Source: Cephalotus follicularis (taxonomy: Eukaryota; Streptophyta; Magnoliopsida; Oxalidales; Cephalotaceae). From it: 64,000 nt of DNA. Position 1 is the stretch's first letter. Each line of letters begins with the position of its first letter. The stretch covers positions 160,529 to 224,528 of the forward strand of contig BDDD01001355.1 in NCBI GenBank assembly GCA_001972305.1, in the 5' to 3' direction. A program made the translations under genes and the position numbers. Of the stretch, positions 1 to 9,540 are shown one piece after another. The notes beneath the pieces were generated by a model, which was given only the letters and a program-made list of their open reading frames with translations, was not told the origin of the DNA and did not search any database.

Positions 1-522
1 AGAGGACTTCCAAAAAGCTACTGGTCTAATTTGACATTTCTTGACAGTCGGCTGAAAATATTGACAGTCGGCTGGTTTGCCTTGGCAGTCGGCTGATGCT
101 CTGTTCCAGTCGACTGTTTGAGGTGGAATGGAATTTCAAAAAGCTACTACAATTTTTGCACATTACTTGACAGTCGGCTAGACCTCCTTGGCAGTCGGTT
201 GTTTTGACTTGGTAGTCAGCTGCTCCCCTGATACAGTCGGCTGGTGTGGAGTGTAGTTCTAGTTGCTGGGATTCCTTCAAGATCCAGTTGGTTGTTTAAT
301 CCAAATAGTCGGCTACTCAACCCAAACAGTCGGCTGTCCAACCTGGTCAGTCGGCTGTTTTTGCCTGTATCTGCAGAATTACACTTTGCACAACTGTGGA
401 CATAAAATCAAGTGTGTATATGAATTTGTTAGCTTAGAAAAATATGCATACAAGTGTTACATGTTTGTTAATCATCGAAATAACACATGTTAAGGCATTT
501 AAAGGGGTGGCAAAGGCGAACA
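1..522 (-). repeat. Copia-1 3' LTR, partial
   Basis: Matches 8318-8859 almost base for base, including the word array. On the minus strand the LTR begins TGTTCGCC at 522; its far end lies before base 1. It is bounded at 523 by a polypurine tract, which identifies it as the 3' LTR. Twelve copies of the CAGTCGGCTG-type word fall in 45-357. Confidence 0.9.
45..357. repeat. 21-bp-phased word array in Copia-1 3' LTR
   Basis: Word starts: 45, 65, 86, 107, 171, 192, 213, 234, 285, 306, 327, 348. Within runs the steps are 20 or 21 bp. Confidence 0.92.
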
Positions 523-536
523 ATCTCCCCCTTTTT
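523..536 (-). other. Copia-1 polypurine tract next to 3' LTR
   Basis: On the minus strand this reads AAAAAGGGGGAGAT and abuts the 3' LTR start. It is the expected primer site for plus-strand DNA synthesis. Two further G-rich purine runs lie upstream at 795-804 and 827-835. Repeated polypurine tracts are a published trait of Sireviruses; which tract is used cannot be told from sequence. Confidence 0.75.
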
Positions 537-1050
537 GATGATTGATAAAACATACAAAATTTTGCATAATTTTTGACAAACTTAACACTTTTAATTCCCA
601 AAGTTCAATATAATTAATTCTGTCATAATCACAGCATTTCATAGCATAAGGCACAACAAAATACACTTGCACAACACAAACATTCATAAAATTTCATACT
701 TTTTCTCAACGAATTTTCATTTGCATCATTTACACAAAATTCAACCTCTCAAACATTTCTCTCCCTTTTTGTCAAACAACAAAAAGATTATAGGCTCCCC
801 CTCAACCAAAGCATGTGATTGAAAAACTCCCCCTTAACATTTTCATACTTAATTTATATATCAAGAGAGATCAAAAAGTAAGAATGTATAAGCATTAACA
901 CATAAATGACAAGAAAATGAAGAGCTAAACACACTTTCATTAAACGAAAAATAGCAAGTACATAATCAAACTTAAAGTGTCATTACAACAAAAACATCTC
1001 ATAAACAAACTAAGAATTACATTACATCTTCAACCTTCAACATTTTTAAT
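537..1050 (-). other. Copia-1 3' untranslated stretch
   Basis: AT-rich sequence between the envelope-position ORF and the polypurine tract. I see no coding signal. It holds the two extra purine tracts (795-804, 827-835) and otherwise only A/T-rich runs. Confidence 0.6.
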
Positions 1051-2202
1051 TCAAAATACAAGAAAACATGTAATGCAACAATGGAGCTCATGACGATCCG
1101 GGATGAGGGTTTTGTGGAAAGGCGTTTTGGAACAATTGAATGAGAGTGGTTTGACCTTCATAAATTTGGCCACTCTTCCTCTAAGGTACTCAATATCAGC
1201 TTGAGCCAAGTCCATCCGCGCCTGAAGAGACTCTAGAGTGGGTCTACTACCACTGCTGCTACTTGCTCCAACATTTGGTCTCGTTTCAAACTGCTGACCA
1301 TCATCATCATCTTCTTCCTCTTCATCACCATCTCCTCCAGCTCTCACACTAGGTTCTCTCACGGGTCCTCTTCCACCGACTTGTTGCTTTACCCATACAC
1401 CATCCTCAAGCTTAATACCACAACTCTTAAGTCCTTCATTGTTTAGAAGTTGCTTGAGATTGGGTTTAACCTTGTGCTTATCATCGAAAATGTCAAGGTT
1501 TAGGGATGCTAAGATCCTACTTATAAGCATGGGGTATGGAATGTGGTGCGGTCTAGAGAGCATATGATTGACAATGAGATAGGGGAGGTTCACAAGTGTA
1601 CCATTTTTTATACACGCAACAAGTTTAAGGTCTCGCTCGGAGGGAAGTGTGTACGAGCCTTCTCTAGGCAAAAGAATGTTTCTGACAATTAAAAGGAGAA
1701 TGCGGGTAGCAATAGGAAGATGACCACTAGTGACGGTCAAGATAGGATTAAAATCGGGGCGTTCTAAGAAAATTCCTATTGCCTTCGATTTCTCTATGTC
1801 ATTAAAGTGAGTAATGCCGGAACAAGGAATTCCTATGGTTTCAGCAATGAGTTCAAGGGTTATAGAGACTGGATTACCAAGGATAAAAGATTTGGCAAAA
1901 CATGTGGTGGAATTTTCTAAGTTTGCATAGAAAAGTTTAACTAGCCTAAGGTAAATTGTGTGTGATGAGCACAAGTAGTTAAACCATCCCATTTTTTCAA
2001 GCCATGACTTAACAGAGGCAATATTACTGACTAGAATATCACTATCAATCCATTTTTCATTATGTAATTTCACTCAGTTAAGAACGGAGTGATACCTAGT
2101 CTCATTCTCTTTGGAGAGAAAGAGTTCGTCATCAAAGTCACTCACAGCCTGAGATTGCCGCATATTCTTTGTTCCTAAGCTCTTTCTTCTCTTGGAAGCC
2201 AT
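1051..2202 (-). pseudogene. Envelope-position ORF of Sirevirus Copia-1, one internal stop
   Basis: An ORF downstream of pol. The likely start is the ATG at 2202, followed by 42 codons beginning MASKRRK, then a single TGA at 2074-2076, then about 340 more codons in the same frame. The main part resembles the plant transposon-protein domain often found in the envelope position of Sireviruses, with globular, leucine-rich sequence in the first 200 residues. Near residues 255-275 comes an acidic E/D run, then a Ser/Gly stretch and a short helix with coiled-coil character. The basic KRRK near the start could be a nuclear signal. No signal peptide or membrane segment is visible, so an envelope role is not supported. 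The domain identity is from memory of the family and is moderately certain. Confidence 0.65.
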
Positions 2203-2610
2203 TGAAATTGATTGGAGCAAGTTTGTAGAGAGGGTTAGGGTTTTTGGCAGGTTTTAGAGAGAGGAGACATAAGAAAAGAGGGGAAAATCGGGTTTATAAA
2301 ACCTGATTCCCACACCACCAGTCGACTGGGCTTTTATGGCCAGTCGGCTAGAAGTTTATGCAGTCGACAGGACAATGAGTCCAGTCGGCTGGATTCTGTA
2401 GAACATGGAAAATGCAGAATTTTGCCTTCCCTTTGAATCGTAAACCCTTAGTCAGCTATTATAGACTAATAGTAACTTAGGTACATGAGCAATTTGATGT
2501 AATTGAGTTATAAATTCAATGTTGAATGCATGACAATGTTTGAAAATCATTTTTCACATCAAAGCATACAAGTATTATCTAAACATCGTAAAAATGTGCA
2601 CATAATGAGA
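2203..2610 (-). other. Copia-1 spacer between pol and envelope-position ORF, with word array
   Basis: Non-coding spacer. Four words of the CAGTCGACTG class start at 2319, 2341, 2361 and 2382, spaced 22, 20 and 21 bp. This is the only internal, non-LTR cluster of this word in a complete element of the window. The rest is AT-rich with no ORF. Confidence 0.6.
2319..2391. repeat. Internal array of CAGTCGACTG-type words
   Basis: Word starts are 2319, 2341, 2361 and 2382. Words are conserved while the linkers between them differ, as in the LTR arrays of the same element. Confidence 0.8.
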
Positions 2611-2979
2611 TCAAGAGGGATTTTGCATACCTAGCTCCCTTCGCAAAGTGCAGAACCTTTCATTGTCTAAAGGCTTGGTAAAGATATCTATAACTTGATT
2701 CAAAGTGTCAATATACTCAAGTAAAATATCAGCTTTTTCAACATGATCTCTAAGGAAGTGATGTCTAGTTTCAATATGTTTTGTCTTAGAATATTGAACA
2801 GGATTTTTACTCAAATTTATGGCACTATTATTATCACATTTTATGCACACATTATGAATGTATATGTCAAAATCATGAAGTTGTTATTTCAACCACAATA
2901 CTTGTGCACAACAACTACCCACCGCTACATATTCGGCTTCGGTGGTGGAAAGAGCAACACTATTTTGTTTCTTTGAAAA
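2611..2979 (-). pseudogene. Copia-1 RNase H C-terminal part
   Basis: Reads CDNNSAINL, then KHIETRHHFLRDHVE and IDIFTKPL, the conserved end of Copia RNase H that degrades the RNA strand of the RNA-DNA hybrid. Upstream in the same frame, 2851-2979 gives TTEAEYVAVGSCCAQ, which includes the catalytic Glu, interrupted by a TAA near 2880. Pol ends here, before the envelope-position ORF. Confidence 0.8.
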
Positions 2980-3600
2980 CTATGATACTAAAGAATTATC
3001 AAGAAATTGGCAAGTGCCACTAGTGTTCTTTCTATCTAATTTACAACCACCATAATCGGCATCGGAAAAAGCATGCAGGCTAAAGAAAGAATCTTTAGAA
3101 TAAAATAAACCCAGTAAAGGGGTGTATGCAAGATATCTAAAGATTCGCTTAACCACAATTAGGTGAGTTTCTTTATGTGAGGATTGAAATCTAGCACAAA
3201 GACACACACTAAACATAATGTCCGGTCTACTAGCGGTAAGATAAAGAAGAGATCCTATCATGCTTCTATAAAGTTTTTGATCTACCTCTTTACCATTCTC
3301 ATCTTTGTCGAGTTTTGTAGTAGTGCTTATCGGAGTCTTGCAAGGCTTTGAGTTCTCTATTCCAAAACGTTTGAGTAGATCTTTTACATACTTGGATTGG
3401 TTGATGAAGGTGCCTTCATTTCCTTGAGAGATTTGAAATCCAAGGAAGTAGTTGAGTTCACCCATCATACTCATCTCGAATTCACCTTGCATAATGTTAG
3501 CAAACTCAATGCAAAGAGAATCATTAGTAGAGCCAAAAACAATAGCAGAGAGAATCATTAGTAAAGCCGAAAATAATATCATCCACATAAATTTGTACAA
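2980..3600 (-). pseudogene. Copia-1 RT C-terminal part and RNase H start
   Basis: Contains the Copia RT motif MMGELNYFLGFQI, then the connection region YRSMIGSLLYLTASRPDIMF and the RNase H start DADYGGCKLDRKNTSGTCQF with its first Asp. At 3528-3590 about 30 bp is duplicated (two copies of a stretch reading FGSTNDSLC or its decayed form), just after the YVDD active-site segment. The duplication and a stop separate it from the upstream RT half. Confidence 0.85.
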
Positions 3601-3652
3601 TTAAAATGTCCTCAAGCTTGGTTTTTACAAAAAGAGTTTTGTCAACTAAATC

Positions 3653-4705
3653 TCATTTAAAATCATTTTCCAAGAGAAATTTTGAAACTCTTTCATACCA
3701 AGCTCTTGGTGCTTGTTTTAATCCATAAAGAGCTTTTGACAATTTAAAAACATGATCGGAAAAGTACACATTTTCAAAACCCGGAGGTTGTTCAACATAA
3801 ACTTCCTCATTTATAAGGCCATTTAGAAAAGCACTTTTAACATCCATTTGATGCAATTTAAAACCTTTAAAACATGCAAAGGCCATTAATAATCTAATAG
3901 CTTCTAATCTAGCTACGGGAGCAAATGTCTCATCATAGTCAATGCCTTCTTCTTGACTATAACCTTGTGCAACTAATCTAGCTTTATTTCTAATAACCAA
4001 CCCATTTTCATCCATTTTGTTTCGAAAAATCCATTTTGTCCCAATGGTGGATTGATTTTTAGGCCTAGGAAGTAAGAACCAAACATTACTCTTTTCAAAT
4101 TGGTTTAGTTCCTCTTGCATGGCCACAATCAAAAAATCATCTTTTAAAGCATCAAAAACATTTCTGGGTTCGATATTTGAAATAAAAGCTACATTATCAC
4201 AATACTCCCTAAGAGAGGAACGAGTTCTTACCCCTTCGATAGGATTACCGATTACCTCGTTGTCTTTAACATACTCTCTTTCTCTTCTTGTTACGGGCTC
4301 CTTGGTGACTTGAATTTGTTGGAGTTCTTCTTCATGTACACCTTCTTCTTCAATCTTGTCAACTTCAACATCATCTTTGGAGATGTCCAAGCCTTCCAAT
4401 TGGTCTATGACACCTACATCATCAACAATATTTCCCTTTCTCGGAGCACTATTAGACTCTTCAAATAAAACATGAATAGATTCTTCAATAATTAAAGTTC
4501 GCTTATTGAATACTCTATAAGCTTTAGAATTTAAAGAGTAGCCTAAAAATATTCCTTCATCACTCTTGGCATCAAATTTACCAAGATTATCTTTCCCATT
4601 GTTCAAATTAAAAACCTTGCAACCAAAAGGTCTCAAATGACTAACATTCAGTTTTCTATCATTGAAAAGCTCATATGGGGTTTTCTTTAAAATAGACCGA
4701 ATCAT
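3653..4705 (-). pseudogene. Copia-1 integrase C-terminal region and RT N-terminal half
   Basis: 350 codons. The first part, [11 protein letters not shown] to [18 protein letters not shown], is the end of Copia integrase. An acidic linker follows, then the RT core: [35 protein letters not shown] and [12 protein letters not shown]. The last holds the first catalytic Asp of the polymerase. It ends at [15 protein letters not shown] plus a stop at 3653, before the YVDD segment, which lies out of this ORF around 3590-3610. Confidence 0.88.
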
Positions 4706-4931
4706 TTACTCTATTTATTATATAGCAAGAGGTGTTCACGGCTTCGGCCCAAAGATATTTAGGTAAATTATTTGCACAAAGCATGGTTCTCCCCATTTCT
4801 TCTAGAGTTCTATTCCTCCTTTCAACAACTCCATTTTGTTGAGGAGTTCTAGGAGCCGAGAAGTTATGGTGAATTCCAAGTTCATCACAAAAGTTTTCAA
4901 AACCAAAGTTTTCAAAACCAAGGTTTTCAAA
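4706..4931 (-). pseudogene. Copia-1 integrase middle part, broken
   Basis: Continues the integrase core with NFSAPRTPQQNGVVERRNRT, including the third catalytic residue Glu. A TAA near 4931 interrupts the segment after the second Asp (RSDHGK). Around 4893-4930 a 15-bp unit encoding FENFG is repeated, which looks like a local slippage duplication. Confidence 0.75.
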
Positions 4932-5765
4932 TTATTTTCCGTGATCACTACGAATGCTTATAATAGATAGACTCTTTTCATTTTGAATTCGTCTACCAAA
5001 TTTAATGAGGGAATCTAAAGCATCACTCTTTAAAGCTAAGAATATAACCCAAGTAAATCTAGAGTAATCATCTACTATAACTAGGCCACATTGTTTACCA
5101 CCAATGCTTAGAGTTCTTATTGGTCCAAAGAAGTCAATGTGCAAGAGTTGTAAAATTCTAGTAGTTGAAACAACATTTTTGGCTTTAAAAGAAGTTCTTG
5201 TTTGTTTGCCTTGTGCACAAGCATCACATCGTTTGTCATTATCAAATTTCATTTTAGGCAAACCAATGACTAAGTCTTTTCTAGAAAGTTTTGCAAGAAC
5301 ATCCATGCTAGTATGGCCCAAATGTCTATGCCAAAGCCATTTATCATTTGTGTTAGCATTAAAACAAACATTTTTGGAAAACATTTCTTTTAAATACACA
5401 ACATACACATTTCCTTGCCTATGACCGACAAACTTTACATCATTGGTGCTAGTGTCAATAATGTGACAAACTGAGGATTCAAAATTAACTTTATATCCTT
5501 TATCACACAATTGGCTAACACTAAGCAAATTATGCTTAAGGCCTACAACATATGATACATTTTCAATTAAGATATTGTATTCGTTACCTATTGAGCCAAT
5601 ACCAACAATCTTGGCTTTGTTGTTGTCTCCAAACGTGACCTTTCCACCATCAACTTCTTTAAGTCCAAAGAAGAGTGTTTTGTCACCCGTCATGTGCTTT
5701 GAGCAACCGCTATCTATGTACCATGGTTCTTCCTCCTTGTGGTTTGCTCGCAAACATCTTTCCAC
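4932..5765 (-). pseudogene. Copia-1 protease and integrase N-terminal part
   Basis: 277 codons. An aspartic protease active site, YIDSGCSKHMTGD, lies near residue 17. A GAG-pre-integrase segment with WLWHRHLGHTSMDVL lies near 135-150 (zinc-binding His), with CDACAQGKQTR near 180. The integrase core follows with LLHIDFFGPI (first Asp), VDDYSRFTWV and SIRSDHGK (second Asp). The first codons overlap the end of the upstream ORF in another frame, so a frameshift lies around 5710-5765. Confidence 0.88.
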
Positions 5766-6267
5766 CTACAAAAACGTCAAATGATTTTGATCTTGGTACC
5801 CATTGTTTATTGGGTCCATTAAAGTTACATTTTTTTTTTATAGTTCCTTTAGGAACCCAAATTTGTATAAATCTAATAGCATTTTGATGTGGAGAAGGCC
5901 TAGTATGAGAATGACAATGGAATTGAGAATGAGCAATCCTTTTAAAACATTTGCTAACTACATGTCCTACCTTGTGACAATATGTGCAAGTGGGTCTTGT
6001 TTTAGCATTCTTCAATTTTGTTTTAACTTCTAAAGGAGCATAACCTATATCGGTTTTATCAAGGTAAGGTCTTTGACTAGCAAGCATTTCCTCTAATTTC
6101 TTGCTACCTAATGTGAATTTACTAAAGGATTTCTCTAGGTTCACATTCTTTTCTTTAAGAGATTCTACTTCCTTTTCTAGATCAATGTTATTACACGAAG
6201 TAGGTTTAACTACACAATCAACCTTTTTAGCAACTTCATGTTCCAAAATACTAATATCACTTTTCAA
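5710..6267 (-). pseudogene. Copia-1 gag C-terminal part with second zinc knuckle
   Basis: 185 codons. Residues about 28-60 are charged and heptad-like (coiled coil). Residues 94-107 form a CCHC knuckle, CTYCHKVGHVVSKC. The end leads into protease in a shifted frame. It is joined to the upstream gag ORF through about 70 bp holding two stop codons (6268-6339), so it was originally one gag-pol reading frame. Confidence 0.75.
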
Positions 6268-6339
6268 ATGCTCATTTTAATTAACTAGCAAGTCCTTTTC
6301 ATTTTCAATACTAGCCACATTTTTCTTAAGTGATGAGTA

Positions 6340-7509
6340 TTAAGAGCATTTCTTTTTAAATTCTATAAGCAATTCATCAAAAGCAAATTGTAATTCACCA
6401 AAGGTATAAGAATCGTCTACCTCATTTTTGCTTTCCTCGTTGTCACTCGATGCCATGAAGCAAATGTTGGCTACTTGCTCGGTGACTTCATCATCAGAGG
6501 AGTCATCATCACTTAAGTGCCATGCTTTGAGGGCTTTTTTCTTGAAGAGCTTCTTCTTCTTCTTCAATTGAGGACAATCCACATTGATGTGTCCCGGTTT
6601 GTTGCACTCAAAGCAAGTAGGAGGATCCATCTTGGTTCCTTCTCCCTTGTTGGGGTTTTTCTTTTGAAAACGTCTAGCTTTATTCATCTTTGAGAATTTT
6701 GTGAATCGTTTCGCAAAGAGAATGTAGTCTTCTTCTTCGAGCTCTTCATCACTCGAGATTTCTTCTTTGTGAGTGCTTTTGAGGGCAATATCCTTCCTCC
6801 TTTCTTCTTGAGGCTTTTTCTCCACAAGGTTGGTGGATTTCTTGTTCAATTTCACCTCATGAGTCATGAGGGAGCCAAGTAGTTCTTCGATCTCCATAAC
6901 CTTTAGGTCCTTCGATTCTTCAATTGCCATGACCTTTGGTTCCCATTCATCATTAAGGCATCCGAGCAATTTCCTAACAAGTTCATCTTTGCCAAAAACC
7001 TTGCCAAGGACAAGAAGAGCATTAGTGATATCAAGCAAACGATTATATAAATTTTTGATAGATTCGTTTGGTTGCATTTTAAATAACTCATAGTCTCTAT
7101 TTAGCAAAGCAAGTTTGGCATTTTTAACTTGCTCGATACCCTCATGGGTGAGAATGAGAAATTTACACACTTCATGTGCAGAGGAGCATCTTCTAACAAG
7201 ATTAAATTCGGCTTTATCTAAAGAAACAAGCAAAATATTTAGGGCTTTGTTATCTATGGTCAATTTTTTGAAATCATCATCATCCCATTCATCTTCGGTC
7301 TTAGCAATGCATTCATTTTTATCATTTGTTTTCATAGGGATGTGAGGACCATTTTTAACACTAAGCCAATTCTTGAAGTCTCTAGACTTAAGGTAAATCT
7401 CCATACGACTTTTCCAATATGGAAAATCGTCACCACTAAAAAATGGTACCTTAAATTCGGAGACATCTTCATGGTTTCTAGTTTGATTATTTTTGCTAGT
7501 GGATGCCAT
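6340..7509 (-). CDS. Copia-1 gag polyprotein (capsid and nucleocapsid)
   Basis: 389 codons starting MASTSKNN, the first ATG after the 5' LTR and primer binding site. The N-terminal part, FKVPFFSGDDFPYWKSRMEIYL, is the standard start of Copia gag. A CCHC zinc knuckle, CFECNKPGHINVDC, lies at about residues 299-312, followed by a lysine-rich run and an acidic Ser/Asp stretch. Gag packs the element RNA into virus-like particles. Compared with Sirevirus gag it is truncated by a stop at 6340; the rest continues downstream to 5710. Confidence 0.88.
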   Translation of the reverse strand: MASTSKNNQTRNHEDVSEFKVPFFSGDDFPYWKSRMEIYLKSRDFKNWLSVKNGPHIPMKTNDKNECIAKTEDEWDDDDFKKLTIDNKALNILLVSLDKAEFNLVRRCSSAHEVCKFLILTHEGIEQVKNAKLALLNRDYELFKMQPNESIKNLYNRLLDITNALLVLGKVFGKDELVRKLLGCLNDEWEPKVMAIEESKDLKVMEIEELLGSLMTHEVKLNKKSTNLVEKKPQEERRKDIALKSTHKEEISSDEELEEEDYILFAKRFTKFSKMNKARRFQKKNPNKGEGTKMDPPTCFECNKPGHINVDCPQLKKKKKLFKKKALKAWHLSDDDSSDDEVTEQVANICFMASSDNEESKNEVDDSYTFGELQFAFDELLIEFKKKCS

Positions 7510-7553
7510 GATTTTTAACTCAAGATGTTAATCTTCAAAAAATGAGCACACAA

Positions 7554-7565
7554 GCTCTGATACCA
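7554..7565 (-). other. Copia-1 primer binding site (initiator tRNA-Met)
   Basis: Minus strand TGGTATCAGAGC, complementary to the 3' end of plant initiator tRNA-Met, two bases inside the 5' LTR. It primes minus-strand DNA synthesis. Confidence 0.9.
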
Positions 7566-7567
7566 AT

Positions 7568-8859
7568 TGTAGGAAGTCTAGAGGGGGGTGAATAGACTTA
7601 TAAAAAATAACTAGCAAATATCCTAGAAACAAATCAAACAAAATCACTCAAATGCGGAAATAAAAGAGTGTATGGTTGAGAGAGTTGCAAACAAATGTAT
7701 AGTGGTTCGGCAAACCGCCTACGTCTACTCCCCAAAGCCTCCCATTGAGTATTTCACTAGTATGCCCCAATTCGGGCTTGAAACTCCAACTGAGCTTCAA
7801 TGACTTTCGCTCCAAGCAAGCGAATACAAGATTGCTCCCTCCGAGATATATAAGAGACAATCTCTCTTGTTTACAAGTAAATTGATAGTGTTTTAAGGTT
7901 TACAAATTCACAATGAATTTGCTTACAATTAAGCTCAATGTCAACAAAGCTTCTAATGATAGAAATTGTAAAAACAAATGCTTTGTAAAGTAAGAAATAG
8001 CTTGAATAATTTCTCTTTTGATATTGTGAGTGTTGAGTATGTAGCTTGAGTTGCCTTGAATGATTTTTGTACTCTCTTACTTGACCAATCTAGAAAGATG
8101 CTTCAATTTGGCTTATAAACATGTGCTCCAACGGATCTATTTTTGAAAGTCAGGCATAATCCAATCGGTTGGATTTCCTGGGTAGTCAGCTGGAGTTGAT
8201 GGCGCGTATTTTAAATTATAGCCATTGGTGAAGGCAGTCGGTTACTTCCTCTGGTCAGTCGGCTGTTTCTCCTAGATAGTCGCCTGATGCTCTGTTTTAG
8301 TCAGCTGGTTGAGGTGGGGAGGACTTCCAAAAAGCTACTGGTCTAATTTGACATTTCTTGACAATCGGTTGGAAATATTGACAATCAGCTGGAAATATTG
8401 ACAGTCGGCTAGTTTGCCTTGGCAGTCGGCTGGTGCTCTGTTCTAGTTGGCTGTTTGAGGTGGAATGGAATTCCAAAAACCTACTGCCATTTTTGCACAT
8501 TACTTGACAATCAGCTAGACCTCATTGGCAGTCGGTTGTTTTGACTTGGCAGTCAGCTGCTCCTCTGATACAGTCGGCTGGCGTGAATTGTAGTTCCAGT
8601 TACTGGGATTCCTTCAAGGTCCAGTCGGCTGTTTAATCCAAACAGTCGGCTACTCAACCCAAACAGTCGGCTGTCCAACCTGGGCAGTCGGCTGTTTTTG
8701 CCCGTATCTGCAGAATTCCACTTTGCACAACTGTGGACATAAAATCAAGTGTGTATATGAATTTGTTAGCTTAGAAAAATATGCATACAAGTATTACATG
8801 TTTGTTAATCATCGAAATAACACATGTTAAGGCACTTAACGGGGTGACAAAGGCCAACA
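7568..8859 (-). repeat. Copia-1 5' LTR
   Basis: 1292 bp. On the plus strand it runs TGTAGGAAG to GGCCAACA, so it has TG..CA ends on the minus strand. It is adjacent to the primer binding site. At 8860 the sequence changes abruptly to the gag start of Gypsy A'. Nineteen 10-bp words of the CAGTCGGCTG class lie between 8162 and 8694. Its copy at 1-522 differs by scattered substitutions, mostly G/A and C/T, so the element is not very recent. Confidence 0.9.
8162..8694. repeat. 21-bp-phased word array in Copia-1 5' LTR
   Basis: Word starts: 8162, 8183, 8235, 8256, 8277, 8298, 8362, 8382, 8402, 8423, 8444, 8508, 8529, 8550, 8571, 8622, 8643, 8664, 8685. Most steps are 21 bp (20 twice). The larger gaps of 64, 51 and 52 bp recur at the same places in the other LTR. 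Word consensus is CAGTCGGCTG with C/T and G/A transitions. Confidence 0.92.
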
Positions 8860-8942
8860 TCTTCCACAGAAGTCTCATTTCTGAACTCTTCCCGAGCCCC
8901 AGCTGGTGCAGTTCTCTGAGGGGTGTTCCTTGTTCGTACCAT
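8860..8942 (-). pseudogene. Gypsy A' gag start, truncated by Copia-1
   Basis: Start ATG at 8942 gives MVRTRNTPQRTAPAG, which aligns with MARTRNAVRRTAPVE at the start of Gypsy-A gag (48918). The frame runs into the Copia-1 LTR at 8859. Confidence 0.8.
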
Positions 8943-9100
8943 CTACGAAAAGACACCGAAACATGAAATATCAAACAGAAACACAAAAACCAAAACATAA
9001 GACATATCAGAATGACTATACAGGAATAGCCTAACCCAACTTCTACCCAATCTCACAGGTCAAACCTAAATAGGTCTTCTAAGGAAAGAAAAACATATTC

Positions 9101-9110
9101 TTTGATACCA
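9101..9110 (-). other. Gypsy A' primer binding site, decayed
   Basis: Minus strand TGGTATCAAA, one change from the TGGTATCAGA used by initiator tRNA-Met. It lies five bases from the LTR end. Confidence 0.6.
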
Positions 9111-9115
9111 CAATC

Positions 9116-9540
9116 TGTAACACACCGAACGGTGGAAGCGCTTACAAGTCATAATACAGAACTTAACAAAACATAACATAAAATAAAGCTCAACTTTAAT
9201 CAACGTGGCGATCTGAAACATAACTTGATAACATATCTGAATCTAAAACATAGTCTGAAACTTAACATAAATCGAATGTCATAATCCGAAACCATAATAT
9301 CGTTCATAAAAAAATAAAATAGGCCGTAACATGACCATATGACAATAAAAACATAATAGGATCAGCTCCTAGATGATCCTCAGACATAAGGTCGACACCT
9401 TTCATCACACATTACCCCGAAGCTCATGATAACATGTCGAATGGAATAAAAAACGCGGCTAAGAAAACCTCAGTACGATATAGAATGTAAAAACAGTAAA
9501 CGATCATTTTCAAAGACAGTAAGATTTCAATATTTAACTC
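9116..9540 (-). repeat. Gypsy A' 5' LTR, piece 1
   Basis: Begins TGTAACACACCG; aligns with 41591-41975 and 49090-49460 of Gypsy-A. Interrupted at 9540 by solo LTR B1; AACTC at 9536-9540 is repeated at 12536-12540. Confidence 0.85.

Larger units (their letters stand above)
1..8859 (-). mobile_element. Copia-1, Sirevirus-like Ty1-copia retrotransposon, left end cut by window
   Basis: Two near-identical LTR copies (1-522 partial, 7568-8859) flank an internal region with gag, protease-integrase-RT-RNase H in Copia order and an extra ORF downstream of pol. That extra ORF, several purine tracts upstream of the 3' LTR and the phrase TGGTATCAGAGC as primer binding site are all typical of the Sirevirus group. 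The element lies on the minus strand and is inserted in the gag gene of Gypsy A', whose gag start follows directly at 8860. The left target-site duplicate is outside the window, so the insertion is inferred from the A' gag break. Several stops and small duplications in pol show that it can no longer encode its own polyprotein. Confidence 0.9.

Noticed and set aside
7554..7565. tRNA gene fragment
   Set aside because: Only the 12-base complement of the tRNA 3' end is present at the LTR edge, as expected for a primer binding site.
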